Assembly: GCF_000015165.1 (NCBI RefSeq) | Contig: NC_009485.1 | Coordinates: 620,001-684,000, forward strand | Direction: 5' to 3' | Origin: Bradyrhizobium sp. BTAi1 | Lineage (GTDB): Bacteria; Pseudomonadota; Alphaproteobacteria; Rhizobiales; Xanthobacteraceae | DNA length: 64,000 bases | Shown here: piece after piece, positions 1 to 8,412 of the stretch | How positions within the stretch are numbered: the stretch's first letter is position 1 | How the letters are laid out: each line of letters begins with the position of its first letter | Notes under the pieces: model-generated | Told to the model about the DNA's origin: nothing | The model's input: the letters and a program-made list of their open reading frames with translations, nothing else | Databases searched by the model: none | Translations under genes and position numbers: made by a program

Positions 1-1
1 C

Positions 2-799
2 ATCGACCGGATCTTCGAGCCGAAGGAGCTGTTGTCTTGCGGCGGACTGAGTGAATTGCGATCACGCGTCGTGAAGTACCTGCGCGACGATTTGGCGGAG
101 GCCGTCCGAGGCAATGTGGACAGCCCGTTGAAAGCGGCGACGGATGCCATCCGGGATCTCCGAGACGGTCTGTCTGCGGCCATCGAGTTCGGCGGACTGA
201 CGCCGGAGTCCCATCGTTACGTCGTCGAGGTGTTTGTTCCGTTGACGAATCGGATCACATTCGGTCCGCCCTTGAGGCGCAACGCTGAATTGCTGGCCCT
301 GATCGAGGCCGGCGTGGTCGACTGGGCAGGCGGCGCGGGAGCCAGGATTCGCCTTGATGAAGGTCTTGCGCGCTTCGTGGTTCAGACGACGTTCGGATCG
401 AAAGAGGAGTGCGTCGCTGGTGACGTTCTCGTCACGGCGCGGGTGTTTGGTCACCGACCGCTCGAGGACGTTCGGCCGTTGTCGCGAAATCTGGTGGAGC
501 GGGGCATCGCCCGGCCATTCTGCAACGGCAACTATCATCCGCACGGTCTCGACGTGGATCGCGGCCTGCGGCTGCTGCGAGCTGACGGATCACCAAATCG
601 AAGCATCTGGGGAATCGGCTTCGTCACCGAAGGGCCGCGCTTTCATACCCATGCACTCCCGCGGCCCGGCCGGCGCTCGAGCCAACTGGCCGATGCTGCG
701 CGACTCGTGGATGATCTCCTCGCGTCGTTCGCATCGGGAGCAGCGCCGCATGCTGCGGCGGCTCAAGCTGAAGTCCTGGCTGAAGAAGGGGTGCGGTGA
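2..799 (+). CDS. FAD/NAD(P)-binding oxidoreductase, C-terminal part (5' end outside window)
   Basis: The reading frame is open to the left edge of the window, so only about 265 C-terminal residues are present. The visible part looks like the distal half of the FAD/NAD(P)-binding protein family (NAD_binding_9 type). It has a segment reading DVLVTARVFGHRPL, a block with GLDVD followed by LRLL, and near the end a IWGIGFVTEGPRFHT stretch of the kind that closes these flavoproteins. The nucleotide-binding GxGxxG motif would lie upstream of the window. The gene ends 1 bp into the start of the following aminotransferase (TGATG), so the two are probably translationally coupled and act on the same amino or keto acid. 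The family call is moderate because the diagnostic N-terminus is missing. The substrate is unknown. Confidence 0.55.
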   Translation: MDRIFEPKELLSCGGLSELRSRVVKYLRDDLAEAVRGNVDSPLKAATDAIRDLRDGLSAAIEFGGLTPESHRYVVEVFVPLTNRITFGPPLRRNAELLALIEAGVVDWAGGAGARIRLDEGLARFVVQTTFGSKEECVAGDVLVTARVFGHRPLEDVRPLSRNLVERGIARPFCNGNYHPHGLDVDRGLRLLRADGSPNRSIWGIGFVTEGPRFHTHALPRPGRRSSQLADAARLVDDLLASFASGAAPHAAAAQAEVLAEEGVR

Positions 800-1887
800 T
801 GCAACAAGATGCCCGCTCGCCCCTTGCGCATCTCGGCGGTGCTCTGGGGTTCGGCAAATATATGACCAACGCGATGGTGCTCTGTCGGTACAGCGACGGG
901 ACTGGCTGGGAAAAGCCGAGCCTGGTCCCCTATGGGACGCTCGCATTCGACCCATGCGCGCTGGTGCTGCATTATGGCCAGGCGATCTATGAGGGGATGA
1001 AGGCATATCGATCCCCCGACGCCTCGATCGCGCTGTTTCGACCGGATCGCAACGCGGCGCGCTTCCGCGCTTCTGCACGGCGCATGGAGATGGCCGAGAT
1101 GCCGGAGGGCTTGTTCATCGAGGCAGTGAGCACCCTGGTGGACGCGCAACGCGATTGGGTGCCGGCTGGCGCGGAATCGTCGCTGTATCTGCGACCGGTC
1201 ATGGTCGCCGACGAAGCGGCATTCGGTGTGCGCAGATCGACGACTTACCTGTTCTTCATTGTCGCGACGCCCGTGGACGCGCTCTACCGCGACGGCATGG
1301 CGCCGTTCAGATTGATGGTGAGCGAGGACTTTGCCCGCGCGGCGCCCGGCGGCGGAGGAGATGCGAAGACATCGGGAAACTACGGCAGAACATTGATCGC
1401 GCTCGAAGCAGCGCGAAGGAGCGGCTTCAACAACGTTCTCTGGCTGGATCCGGTTGAACGTGAGTTCATCGAGGAGGCGGGGATCACGAATGTCTTCGTT
1501 CGCCGCGGGCGCGACCTGCTCACGCCGCCGCTCAACGGTCGCATTCTGCCGGGCGTGATGAGAGAGACGATCCTGCAAGTGGCCCGAGACTGGGGCCTGA
1601 GCGCGATCGAACGGGAAATTTCGGTTACGGAGCTGCTGAGCGGGATCGATGCAGGTGATGTTGATGAGGTGTTCCTGAGTGGCACAGCCGTTCACGTCGC
1701 TCCGGTCGGCGTCATCGCCCGGCGGGGGCGCGAACATCGATTGGCGGCCGCCGGGGAGGCGCAGAGCCTGGCGAAGCGGCTGTCGCAGGCCATATCCGAA
1801 ATCCAGCGAGGGCTGGTCGCGGATACGCGAGGTTGGATGCGCCGCGTCGCCGCGCCGTCAGACTGTCTGGTCCTAAGCGAGCCTTGA
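799..1887 (+). CDS. Branched-chain amino acid aminotransferase (PLP class IV)
   Basis: 362 residues, matching the BCAT/IlvE large form. It would transfer amino groups between branched-chain (or related) amino acids and 2-oxoglutarate in the cytoplasm. Visible family features are LHYGQAIYEGMKAY near residue 60, a substrate-binding SSLYLRP segment near 130, and the PLP-lysine segment GGDAKTSGNYGRTL with the Schiff-base lysine near residue 190. Downstream are VLWLD and the EEAGITNVF motif that contacts the cofactor phosphate. I chose the ATG that shares its A with the upstream TGA; a GTG three bases earlier is also possible. Coupling to a flavoprotein and proximity to an MFS transporter suggest a dedicated catabolic or biosynthetic role rather than housekeeping ilvE, but this is inference. 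Confidence 0.85.
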   Translation: MQQDARSPLAHLGGALGFGKYMTNAMVLCRYSDGTGWEKPSLVPYGTLAFDPCALVLHYGQAIYEGMKAYRSPDASIALFRPDRNAARFRASARRMEMAEMPEGLFIEAVSTLVDAQRDWVPAGAESSLYLRPVMVADEAAFGVRRSTTYLFFIVATPVDALYRDGMAPFRLMVSEDFARAAPGGGGDAKTSGNYGRTLIALEAARRSGFNNVLWLDPVEREFIEEAGITNVFVRRGRDLLTPPLNGRILPGVMRETILQVARDWGLSAIEREISVTELLSGIDAGDVDEVFLSGTAVHVAPVGVIARRGREHRLAAAGEAQSLAKRLSQAISEIQRGLVADTRGWMRRVAAPSDCLVLSEP

Positions 1888-2048
1888 TTCAAGTCGGTTG
1901 CCGCTGATCGCAGGTCACAGCAAGCCTGCGCGACAGGGCGCGTCGCGCAGATCGTCTTGTCCGTCGGCAGACCTGCGTTGCGGGCTGACGGCTGGTCCGC
2001 GTCCGTCAGATTCGGTCAGGGTCGACGGGCATATCAAAGCGTTATCAC

Positions 2049-2073
2049 TGAAAGCTCCGGGCGCGAGCTTTCA
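2049..2073 (+). promoter_or_regulatory. 9-bp inverted repeat upstream of MFS gene
   Basis: TGAAAGCTC is followed after 7 bases by its exact reverse complement GAGCTTTCA. The hairpin lies 41 bp before the MFS start codon and 160 bp after the aminotransferase stop. No T-tract follows, so an operator or attenuator-like leader hairpin is as likely as a terminator. Confidence 0.35.
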
Positions 2074-2113
2074 TTCCAGGCGCCGATTAGTAGGGTCGCG
2101 TGGCAGAGGAGCA

Positions 2114-3352
2114 ATGATGACGATCGTGGCCGGCAAGTCGCAGTCCGTTGAGACGGCGCCGACAAATATCTGGACGGTGCTTGCGATCGCCGTTGCGGCA
2201 CAGACCGCTGGCTCTTTTGTGGCTCAGGGCGTCTACGTGATGGTGCCGATCTGGCGCGAGGCCTTCGATATCTCGTTGGCCGTCGCGTCGCTGGCTGTGA
2301 CGTTCATGAACGGCGGCCAGATCATAACCATGTTTCTGCTCGGCAAGGCGATCGACCGTCATGGCGAGAGGATCGTCGTCTCCTTGATGATGTTGGGAAT
2401 GGGCGCCGCCGCCTTCCTATGTGCCGGCCTCGCGACCAGCTTCTGGGCGACGCTGGCCTGCATGACCTTCCTTGGCATGACCTATGCGGCAGTTCAGCCG
2501 GGGGGCACACGCGCGATCATCCGTTGGTTTCCTCCGCATCGGCGCGGTCTGGCGACCGGGTTTCGTCAAGCCGCTGTTCCGCTCGGAACGGCGCTGGCGG
2601 CGGTGTCGTTGCCGCTGACGGCTTATGCCTATGGGTGGCGCGCCTCGGCACTTCTTCTCGGAAGCGTCGCCGTCGCCGGTGGCGCCATGTTCTGGGCATT
2701 CTACCGCGAGCCGTTGGAGCCGATGAGCGCGACGGAGCGGGTCCTGCCGCTGAGAGATCTGCTCAAAGCCGTGGGACAAGATCCGCTCTTTTGGCCGGTG
2801 CTGTGGGCTGGCGTAACGATGTCTGCATTGCAGTTCACCCTGACGGCGCATGTGATCGGGTTCTTGTCCAGCGGTCTCGGCCTATCCGTCAAGACCGCGG
2901 CTTCCTTGTTCTCGTTTGCCCAGCTGCTTGGAATACCTGGCCGCATTCTGCTGCCGTCGCTCAGCGACCGCTGGTTTCCCGGCCGGCGCATCCGGTCTCT
3001 GGCCTGGACGATGATGATCGCGGCCGCGACCGTCGGAAGCTTCGCCCTGCTCGAGGCCGGAACCCCGCAAGCGGCCATCGTGTTGCTTCTCATCCTCCTC
3101 GGCGTGTTCGGTATCGGCTGGTTTCCGCTTTATCTTCTGCAGGTTGCCGAAATGGCGCCGCGGAGTTCGATTGCCTCGACCGTTAGCCTGGCGACGACCT
3201 TGTGCATGATCGCAATGGCGACCGGGCCGTTCATCTTTGGTCTTCTGGTGGATCAATCCGGCTATGCGGTTGCGTGGATCGCGCTCGTCCTGCCGGTGGC
3301 CGTCAGCGCGCTCTCACTGCTCAGAGGTCGGACATTGCGCGCAGCCAGCTGA
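2114..3352 (+). CDS. MFS transporter
   Basis: 412 residues with about 12 hydrophobic membrane segments, an inner-membrane major facilitator permease. The A-motif-like loop between helices 2 and 3 reads GKAIDRHGERIVV. An N-terminal signature AQGVYVMVPIWREAF recurs almost unchanged in the second MFS protein of this region (8409-9644), so the two are paralogues and may move related substrates. The start was placed at the ATG ATG pair preceded by AGAGGAG rather than at upstream non-AUG codons, because the first membrane segment begins shortly afterwards. It converges on the LysR gene. Substrate unknown; neighbouring aminotransferases suggest an amino acid, keto acid or related organic acid. Confidence 0.85.
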   Translation: MMTIVAGKSQSVETAPTNIWTVLAIAVAAQTAGSFVAQGVYVMVPIWREAFDISLAVASLAVTFMNGGQIITMFLLGKAIDRHGERIVVSLMMLGMGAAAFLCAGLATSFWATLACMTFLGMTYAAVQPGGTRAIIRWFPPHRRGLATGFRQAAVPLGTALAAVSLPLTAYAYGWRASALLLGSVAVAGGAMFWAFYREPLEPMSATERVLPLRDLLKAVGQDPLFWPVLWAGVTMSALQFTLTAHVIGFLSSGLGLSVKTAASLFSFAQLLGIPGRILLPSLSDRWFPGRRIRSLAWTMMIAAATVGSFALLEAGTPQAAIVLLLILLGVFGIGWFPLYLLQVAEMAPRSSIASTVSLATTLCMIAMATGPFIFGLLVDQSGYAVAWIALVLPVAVSALSLLRGRTLRAAS

Positions 3353-3518
3353 CTCCGGATGTTTGCTTGCCAGCGCGGTGCGCAAAGATCGTCCGGGAAT
3401 GGCGTGGCGGCAACGGTGCGCCGCACGCGCAATGATTGACAACGCGCAGAATGTCGTCGCGGTGGTCTGCTCGGGCACACTGGCCGCGAAGCGTTCGCCG
3501 GCCAAGACCGCCAGCGCG

Positions 3519-4382
3519 CTAGTCTGCTGTCGGCTGCGCTGCAGTCTGAATCGCGCGAGCGACGGTGAACAGCACCTGTCGTGATGCGGCCGTTCGGGCG
3601 TTTGAATGCAGCACGACTTCCCTCTCCGGGAGCGGTGGCAGATGGAAGCGCTGAGTCACGTCGATGACCCCTGCCGGCATCGCGGTTCGGGCCATCGCGG
3701 CAATTGCCAATCCCGCGGTCGCCGCGGCGCCCACCGCGATTGCGCCGCCGCCAACGATCGCCTCTCGCCAGCGAATATCGGCCCTCGTCAAGGCTCGTAC
3801 CGTTAGTTCGCGCACCTGACAGGGCTCGGGCTGGATTGCGATCGGCAACGGCTCCGATCGTCCCACCTTGAGATCGGGCGAGCCAAACCAGGAGAAGCGC
3901 TCATTGAACAACCGCTCGCCCGAGCGGCGGTTCTCGCCGTGCCGCAGGATGATTGCGGCGTCCACCTTCCCGCTGTCGAGGAGCTCGAGCAAGCCGCGCG
4001 TATCTCCGATCCGGAGATCGAGCACGAGATTGGGATCGTTTCCACCGACCCGCTCCAGTGCCACGGGAAGTCCAGGCCCGACCAGATGATGCGTGATCCC
4101 GAGCGTCAGCCGGATGGTTCGGGGAGACAGCGCGGCGAGCGCACGCTTGTAGGCATTCACGAGCTCGCGCGCGGGATCGAGAAATCTCTCACCCTCGCGG
4201 GACAGGCTCACTTTGCGCGGTGTCCGGTCGAGCAGGCGCTGTCCAAGTCGCTCTTCGAGCCGTTTGATCCTCAAGCTCACGGCGGCCTGCGTCGTGTTCA
4301 AGCTCTGGGCCGCAAGTGTAAAGCTCCGCAACTCCGCGGTCAGAACAAATGCTTCTACAGATTCGGGATCAAGCGATGGCAT
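3519..4382 (-). CDS. LysR-family transcriptional regulator
   Basis: 287 residues from the chosen ATG. It has an N-terminal winged helix-turn-helix with the typical LysR pattern (EAFVLTAELRSFTLAAQSL, then TQAAVSLRIKRLEERLGQRLLDR), followed by a periplasmic-binding-like effector domain from about residue 90. An ATG 12 codons upstream (4418) would extend the protein; I preferred the internal start because LysR proteins normally begin just before the HTH. It is transcribed away from the aminotransferase at 5198 across a long intergenic region and likely controls that gene or its own promoter. The effector is unknown. Confidence 0.85.
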   Translation of the reverse strand: MPSLDPESVEAFVLTAELRSFTLAAQSLNTTQAAVSLRIKRLEERLGQRLLDRTPRKVSLSREGERFLDPARELVNAYKRALAALSPRTIRLTLGITHHLVGPGLPVALERVGGNDPNLVLDLRIGDTRGLLELLDSGKVDAAIILRHGENRRSGERLFNERFSWFGSPDLKVGRSEPLPIAIQPEPCQVRELTVRALTRADIRWREAIVGGGAIAVGAAATAGLAIAAMARTAMPAGVIDVTQRFHLPPLPEREVVLHSNARTAASRQVLFTVARAIQTAAQPTAD

Positions 4383-5197
4383 TTGGAGCCATATCCAATC
4401 GTAATCACTGAAATCCATTACAGCACGTTTTCGGCGGAGAATTCAAACCGTAAGATGATCGCCCGGCGAGACGAGACATGCGCGCAGGCGGATGACGTGC
4501 ACTGCAGAGCATCGGTTGCCAAGGATCTCGCGTCCCCGGCATGTCCCCGACCGAATCCGGTCGTGCAAGCCGCCTCGGCCCCATCCAGGGCGCCTCGCGC
4601 GATTTCGTGGATTGTCTTCGCCCGACGGTCAGGGGCAGGTGCCGCATTCTCGATGATGACAACGGCCCTTCAGCGATGCATCGAATTGAGGAGCGCAAGG
4701 CGACAAGACGACGTGATCGCCAGCGCGCTGTGGGCGAGAGAAGGAGCCGGACCGCGCGTGACGTCTGCGCTCCCGACGATGCACGAGATGCACTTGGCTC
4801 TGCTGAAGATCATGAGCATGTTGCAATCGTCTCAATTCGACGATCGGGGAATCGTGCAGTCCTCACGCGATCGGAATCGTCACCTCATCAGCCTTGACTG
4901 ATATGCCTGGACAAAGCCGTAATCGGCATTCAATTGATTCCGGCCGCGCCCCGATCACAGCCATCCGATGGCCGTCGACTGAAAAAAACTAAGCGCCTAT
5001 CCGTCCCTTGCGGAATGTTCTTCCTAAGGGCGATCTCGTTGATTCGATGTCCTTCGAATCAGACATGCCGCACGGCTTGATAGTTGTTGCTGCCGACCAT
5101 GCCATGTCGGATTAACGAATAGTTGTCCTTCTCTGATACATTCTTAGGTTGCCCAAGATGCTTTCGCGACCTATCGTCTGTGGCTCTGTGAGAGGGG
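4383..5197. other. Long intergenic region between LysR gene and aminotransferase
   Basis: About 815 bp without a convincing gene. The short frames here lack recognisable motifs. The right part is more AT-rich and carries a palindrome TGATTCGA-6 bases-TCGAATCA at 5040-5061, a second inverted repeat CCGAC/GTCGG at 5093-5110, and two copies of ATAGTTGT 39 bp apart (5080 and 5119). This is probably the promoter and operator region for the divergent LysR gene and the aminotransferase. Confidence 0.4.
5040..5061. promoter_or_regulatory. Palindromic operator-like site upstream of aminotransferase
   Basis: TGATTCGA and TCGAATCA form a perfect 8-bp inverted repeat around a 6-bp spacer, about 137 bp upstream of the aminotransferase start. 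The dyad size fits a dimeric regulator such as the adjacent LysR or GntR protein. Which protein binds is not known. Confidence 0.35.
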
Positions 5198-6406
5198 ATG
5201 CAAGCGATGTTGATCAATCTGTCTCCAACGCCGCCCGATGCTGTCATGCTGGCGGCCAGACTGTTTGCGGAAGACCCCAGGCCTCACAAAGTCAATCTCG
5301 GCATTGGCATGTACTATGACGAGGAAGGCCGGATTCCTCAATTGGCAGCGGTGCGCGAGGCTGATCATCGCCTTCGATCGCGCAACCGGCCGTGGCCCTA
5401 TCTGCCCGCGGAGGGGTTGGTCGATCTGAAGAACAAGGCCATGCCGGTCGTGTTTGGCGAAGACCAGGCGGACGATCTGCGCCGGCGCACGGCGTGGATC
5501 CAGACTGTCGGTGGTACAGGCGCCGTTCGCATCGGAGCGGAGCTCGCCCGAGCGATCGCGCCGGACGCGATGGCATCGATCAGCGATCCGAGCTGGCCGA
5601 ATCACGAAGCAATCTTTCGCGCTGTCGGGGCCCGGGTTTCGAGCTACAGATATTACGACGTCGAATCCTGCAACATCGATGTCGACGGCATGCTTCAGGA
5701 TCTCGGTCGTCTTCCCCGGGGCACCGTCGTTGTGCTTCATGGGTGTTGCCACAACCCGACGGGATTCGATCCGACGCCGGCGCAATGGAATCACATCGCG
5801 CAGGTGCTGGCGGATCGCGGCCTGATTCCCTTCATCGATCTGGCTTATCAGGGATTTGGCGAAGGGCTTGAGGCCGACGCGCAGTCGGTTCGCATCATAG
5901 CTCAATCGTGCAATCTGATTTTCGTCAGCGTCTCTTTCTCGAAATCGTTCTCTCTTTACGGAGAGCGTGTTGGATTATTGTTCGTGGTTACCGAGAGCGA
6001 GGCCCAGGCGGCACTCGTCGGCGAACGCGCTCGCGCGGTCTCACGGGCGTTATATTCCAGCGCGCCAAGCAACGGAGCTCTCCTCATCGCCGAGGTTCTG
6101 GGCGATCCGCAATTGAAGACGACGTGGATCGACGAGCTCGATGCCATGCGCCGGCGTATCCTGCTGATGAGGGCTGAGCTCGTCGACCAGCTCGCTGGCG
6201 GCAATCGAGGAGCAAATTTCGCGCCGATCAAGGCGCAGCGCGGGCTGTTCTCGTATTCAGGCCTGACCCGCACCGAGATCGAGCGGCTGAGAGTCGACCA
6301 CGCGGTTCACGCGGTGGCCGATGGGCGGATCTGTCTGGCGGCGCTCAATGCGGGGAACCTTCCGTCGGTCGCTGCCGCAATTCGACAGGTTTCGAGCCGG
6401 CATTGA
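5198..6406 (+). CDS. Aspartate/aromatic amino acid aminotransferase (class I PLP)
   Basis: 402 residues, the length of bacterial AspC/TyrB. Class I fold features are present: NLGIGMYYDEEG near residue 33, QTVGGTGA near 102, the cofactor-ring segment HGCCHNPTGFD near 181-191, and SFSKSFSLYGERVG with the PLP lysine at 249. GLFSYSGL near the C-terminus is the AspC/TyrB substrate-arginine region. It should interconvert aspartate or aromatic amino acids and the matching keto acids with 2-oxoglutarate, in the cytosol. It sits alone between LysR and GntR regulator genes, consistent with an inducible catabolic enzyme. Aspartate versus aromatic preference cannot be read from the sequence. Confidence 0.88.
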   Translation: MQAMLINLSPTPPDAVMLAARLFAEDPRPHKVNLGIGMYYDEEGRIPQLAAVREADHRLRSRNRPWPYLPAEGLVDLKNKAMPVVFGEDQADDLRRRTAWIQTVGGTGAVRIGAELARAIAPDAMASISDPSWPNHEAIFRAVGARVSSYRYYDVESCNIDVDGMLQDLGRLPRGTVVVLHGCCHNPTGFDPTPAQWNHIAQVLADRGLIPFIDLAYQGFGEGLEADAQSVRIIAQSCNLIFVSVSFSKSFSLYGERVGLLFVVTESEAQAALVGERARAVSRALYSSAPSNGALLIAEVLGDPQLKTTWIDELDAMRRRILLMRAELVDQLAGGNRGANFAPIKAQRGLFSYSGLTRTEIERLRVDHAVHAVADGRICLAALNAGNLPSVAAAIRQVSSRH

Positions 6407-6485
6407 CGGCGCCCGTGCAGTTTTGTCGCAACTTTAGGTCGAGTAAAGTTAATTTTGCCCGAGTTCGGACAAGTTTTTGCAGGAG

Positions 6486-7325
6486 ATGAGTTCCGCGCAG
6501 GAGAGTGACCGTCAGTCGAATGGTGGGGCGGTCATAGAACCTGTTTCACAATTGATCATCATGATCGAGCGGTCGCTCCATCAGCGGGAGCGCGAGCGTG
6601 ACGATCGAAATGCTCCGGAGGAGCTTGTGCAGAGTCTCGACAGATCGCTTTTGAAGCGAAGAGCCAAAGTATATCCAACTCTTAGAGAAATGTGTCTCGA
6701 CTATGCATTCTGGCCGCGGCAGCAGCTGCATATCGAGGATCTCGCCGCTCTTCTGTCGTCGAGTGCGACGCCGGTCCGGGAAGCTCTCGCCCGCCTGGCT
6801 GGGGAGGGCCTGATCGAGGCGCTGCCCAACCGCGGCTACGTGGCGAAGGCGCTCTGCGAAGATCAGATGCGCGGCAATCTCGATCTTCTCTTCACGCTGC
6901 TGACGGACGCAATTGCACGGGCGAAGCCGGAGCGCTGGCCCATCCGGGCCGAGCAGGGCGGTTTGGACGAGCAGGATCTGTTCCGGTTGGCCGATGCGAA
7001 CTTCATGAATATCGCGCGCCTGCCGGACAACGACGTGTTGTGTGAGCACATTGTCCGGCTGATGGAGCAGACGCGCTTCGTCAGGAGGCTGTATTTCGAG
7101 GACGACAGCGGCCGTGCGGAGATGACGGAGCCGATCAGATGGCTTCGTGACAGCCTGGTCACGCACGATGCGATGTCCGCGAAGCAGGCGCTGGACGATC
7201 AGATCCGTGATCTTCACGAACGCCTCGGTGCGCTGATCAAAGAGGGGCGCACGCGCTCGATGACTGTCAACCGTGCGCCCATGCTCGTTCGAAGCGTCGG
7301 AGCGATACGACTCCCCACGGCTTGA
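6486..7325 (+). CDS. GntR-family transcriptional regulator (FCD/FadR-like)
   Basis: About 279 residues. A winged helix-turn-helix lies near residues 60-110, with the typical GntR run IEDLAALLSSSATPVREALARL and the wing LIEALPNRGYVAKAL. The following helical effector domain resembles the FCD type, with histidines and acidic residues that could hold a metal. An unusually long polar N-terminal extension of about 60 residues precedes the DNA-binding domain. A TTG nine bases upstream (6477) is an alternative start; neither has an ideally spaced ribosome site. It lies just after the aminotransferase and likely regulates one or more neighbouring operons. Confidence 0.82.
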   Translation: MSSAQESDRQSNGGAVIEPVSQLIIMIERSLHQRERERDDRNAPEELVQSLDRSLLKRRAKVYPTLREMCLDYAFWPRQQLHIEDLAALLSSSATPVREALARLAGEGLIEALPNRGYVAKALCEDQMRGNLDLLFTLLTDAIARAKPERWPIRAEQGGLDEQDLFRLADANFMNIARLPDNDVLCEHIVRLMEQTRFVRRLYFEDDSGRAEMTEPIRWLRDSLVTHDAMSAKQALDDQIRDLHERLGALIKEGRTRSMTVNRAPMLVRSVGAIRLPTA

Positions 7326-7911
7326 GCAGTCGTCGTGGGCCTCAGACGCGGGTGCGCCTGGGCCCATCTGTCTGCGTTCATCGGTCGCGTTCATGGCGGC
7401 AAGGTCAATGGCGATTGGACTTGAAATGAAGCTGCATATGGCTCTGGCTCGACGCGGGTGGAAGCATCGCCGATGGCCGGTCCCGGTGTGCCACTCACCT
7501 CCCTACGCGGTGATGTGCCGTCAGGACTCACGCGTTGCTTCCGCTGGCGCCTCGTCAGCGGCAGGAGTCTCCGATCAACACGCCTCGAACCCGTTCCCGT
7601 CCGGTCATATCAGCAGAGCGCAGGGCTCCGTTGGCGATCGCGGTCACCAACGTTTGGAATATACAATCGCAGATAGCATCAAATATTGCTTCCGATTGTC
7701 AGCAATCGTCTCCTATATGGAGCAGCCGCGTGCTGCATTCGGGCGGGCTTCATCGATCTCGACCAGCGCTGCGGCGGTGCTTGCTGTGGAGGTCCGGCGC
7801 GGCGCAGGTCTGAGCGCGTCGGAATTCGGTCGAGCGAGCCATTGAAGAGGCCGCAGTGCCACCTGACCATCGATCAGCACCTGGCCCAGGTCGGAAGGGA
7901 GAAAGTGAAGC
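7326..7911. other. Intergenic region upstream of the cupin-MFS operon
   Basis: 586 bp. A frame on the plus strand crosses it but shows no protein-like motif, so I do not call a gene. The segment around 7655-7700 is locally AT-rich (ATATACAATCGC, then CAAATATTGC) and is the best candidate for the cupin-MFS promoter and a binding site for the preceding GntR regulator. Confidence 0.3.
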
Positions 7912-8412
7912 ATGTCGCTCAGGGTGGGAGATTACGTCCGCTATGCGGATTATCGCGCGCATTTCGACGCCGACGTCGCTCGGCCTCCCGTGCTGTGGCG
8001 AAGAAAGGATCTGCTCAAGGTTCTGGATGCAGCTGATAAGGACGAGCGCGGGACCGTTGCTCTCTCGAGCACGGGAACGATCGATGGGCTCACGATCATG
8101 GACGGACTCTCGATGACCGTTCAGGTCGTGCCGGCGGGATCGTCGACGCGGCTGCACTCTCATTCATGGTGGCATCTCTTCATCATCCAGTCCGGCCATG
8201 GTGTGGTCTGGTTTGGCGACGGCGGCGATGAGGCGCCGGTCCAGGCGGGCGACCTTCTGCTCGTGCCGGCCTGGAGCGATCACGCGTTTCGGTGTTCATC
8301 CGAGGATGCCCTGGTAATGGCCGTGCTGGGTAATCTGCCGCAACAGGCGCGGCTATCGAACAAGCTCGCTCGCGAGCCGGGGGATCCAATGGCGGTCGGG
8401 AAACGCGCATGA
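7912..8412 (+). CDS. Cupin-domain protein
   Basis: 166 residues with one conserved beta-barrel cupin domain around residues 65-140. Motif 1 is visible as a run ending TRLHSHSWWHLFIIQSGHG, with metal-ligand histidines, and motif 2 as GDLLLVPAWSDHAF. Single-cupin proteins of this size are dioxygenases, isomerases or small-molecule binding proteins. A good ribosome site (GGAGAAAG) precedes the ATG. The gene overlaps the downstream MFS gene by 4 bp (ATGA), so the enzyme and permease are likely produced together and handle the same compound. The exact reaction cannot be named. Confidence 0.8.
   Translation: MSLRVGDYVRYADYRAHFDADVARPPVLWRRKDLLKVLDAADKDERGTVALSSTGTIDGLTIMDGLSMTVQVVPAGSSTRLHSHSWWHLFIIQSGHGVVWFGDGGDEAPVQAGDLLLVPAWSDHAFRCSSEDALVMAVLGNLPQQARLSNKLAREPGDPMAVGKRA

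Noticed and set aside
3939..4901. Plus-strand frame overlapping the LysR gene and the following gap
   Set aside because: Most of it is antisense to a clear LysR protein, and the remainder shows no protein-like features.
7273..7845. 190-codon plus-strand frame in the gap before the cupin gene
   Set aside because: No motif, no ribosome site, Ser/Ala/Arg-rich composition; treated as non-coding.
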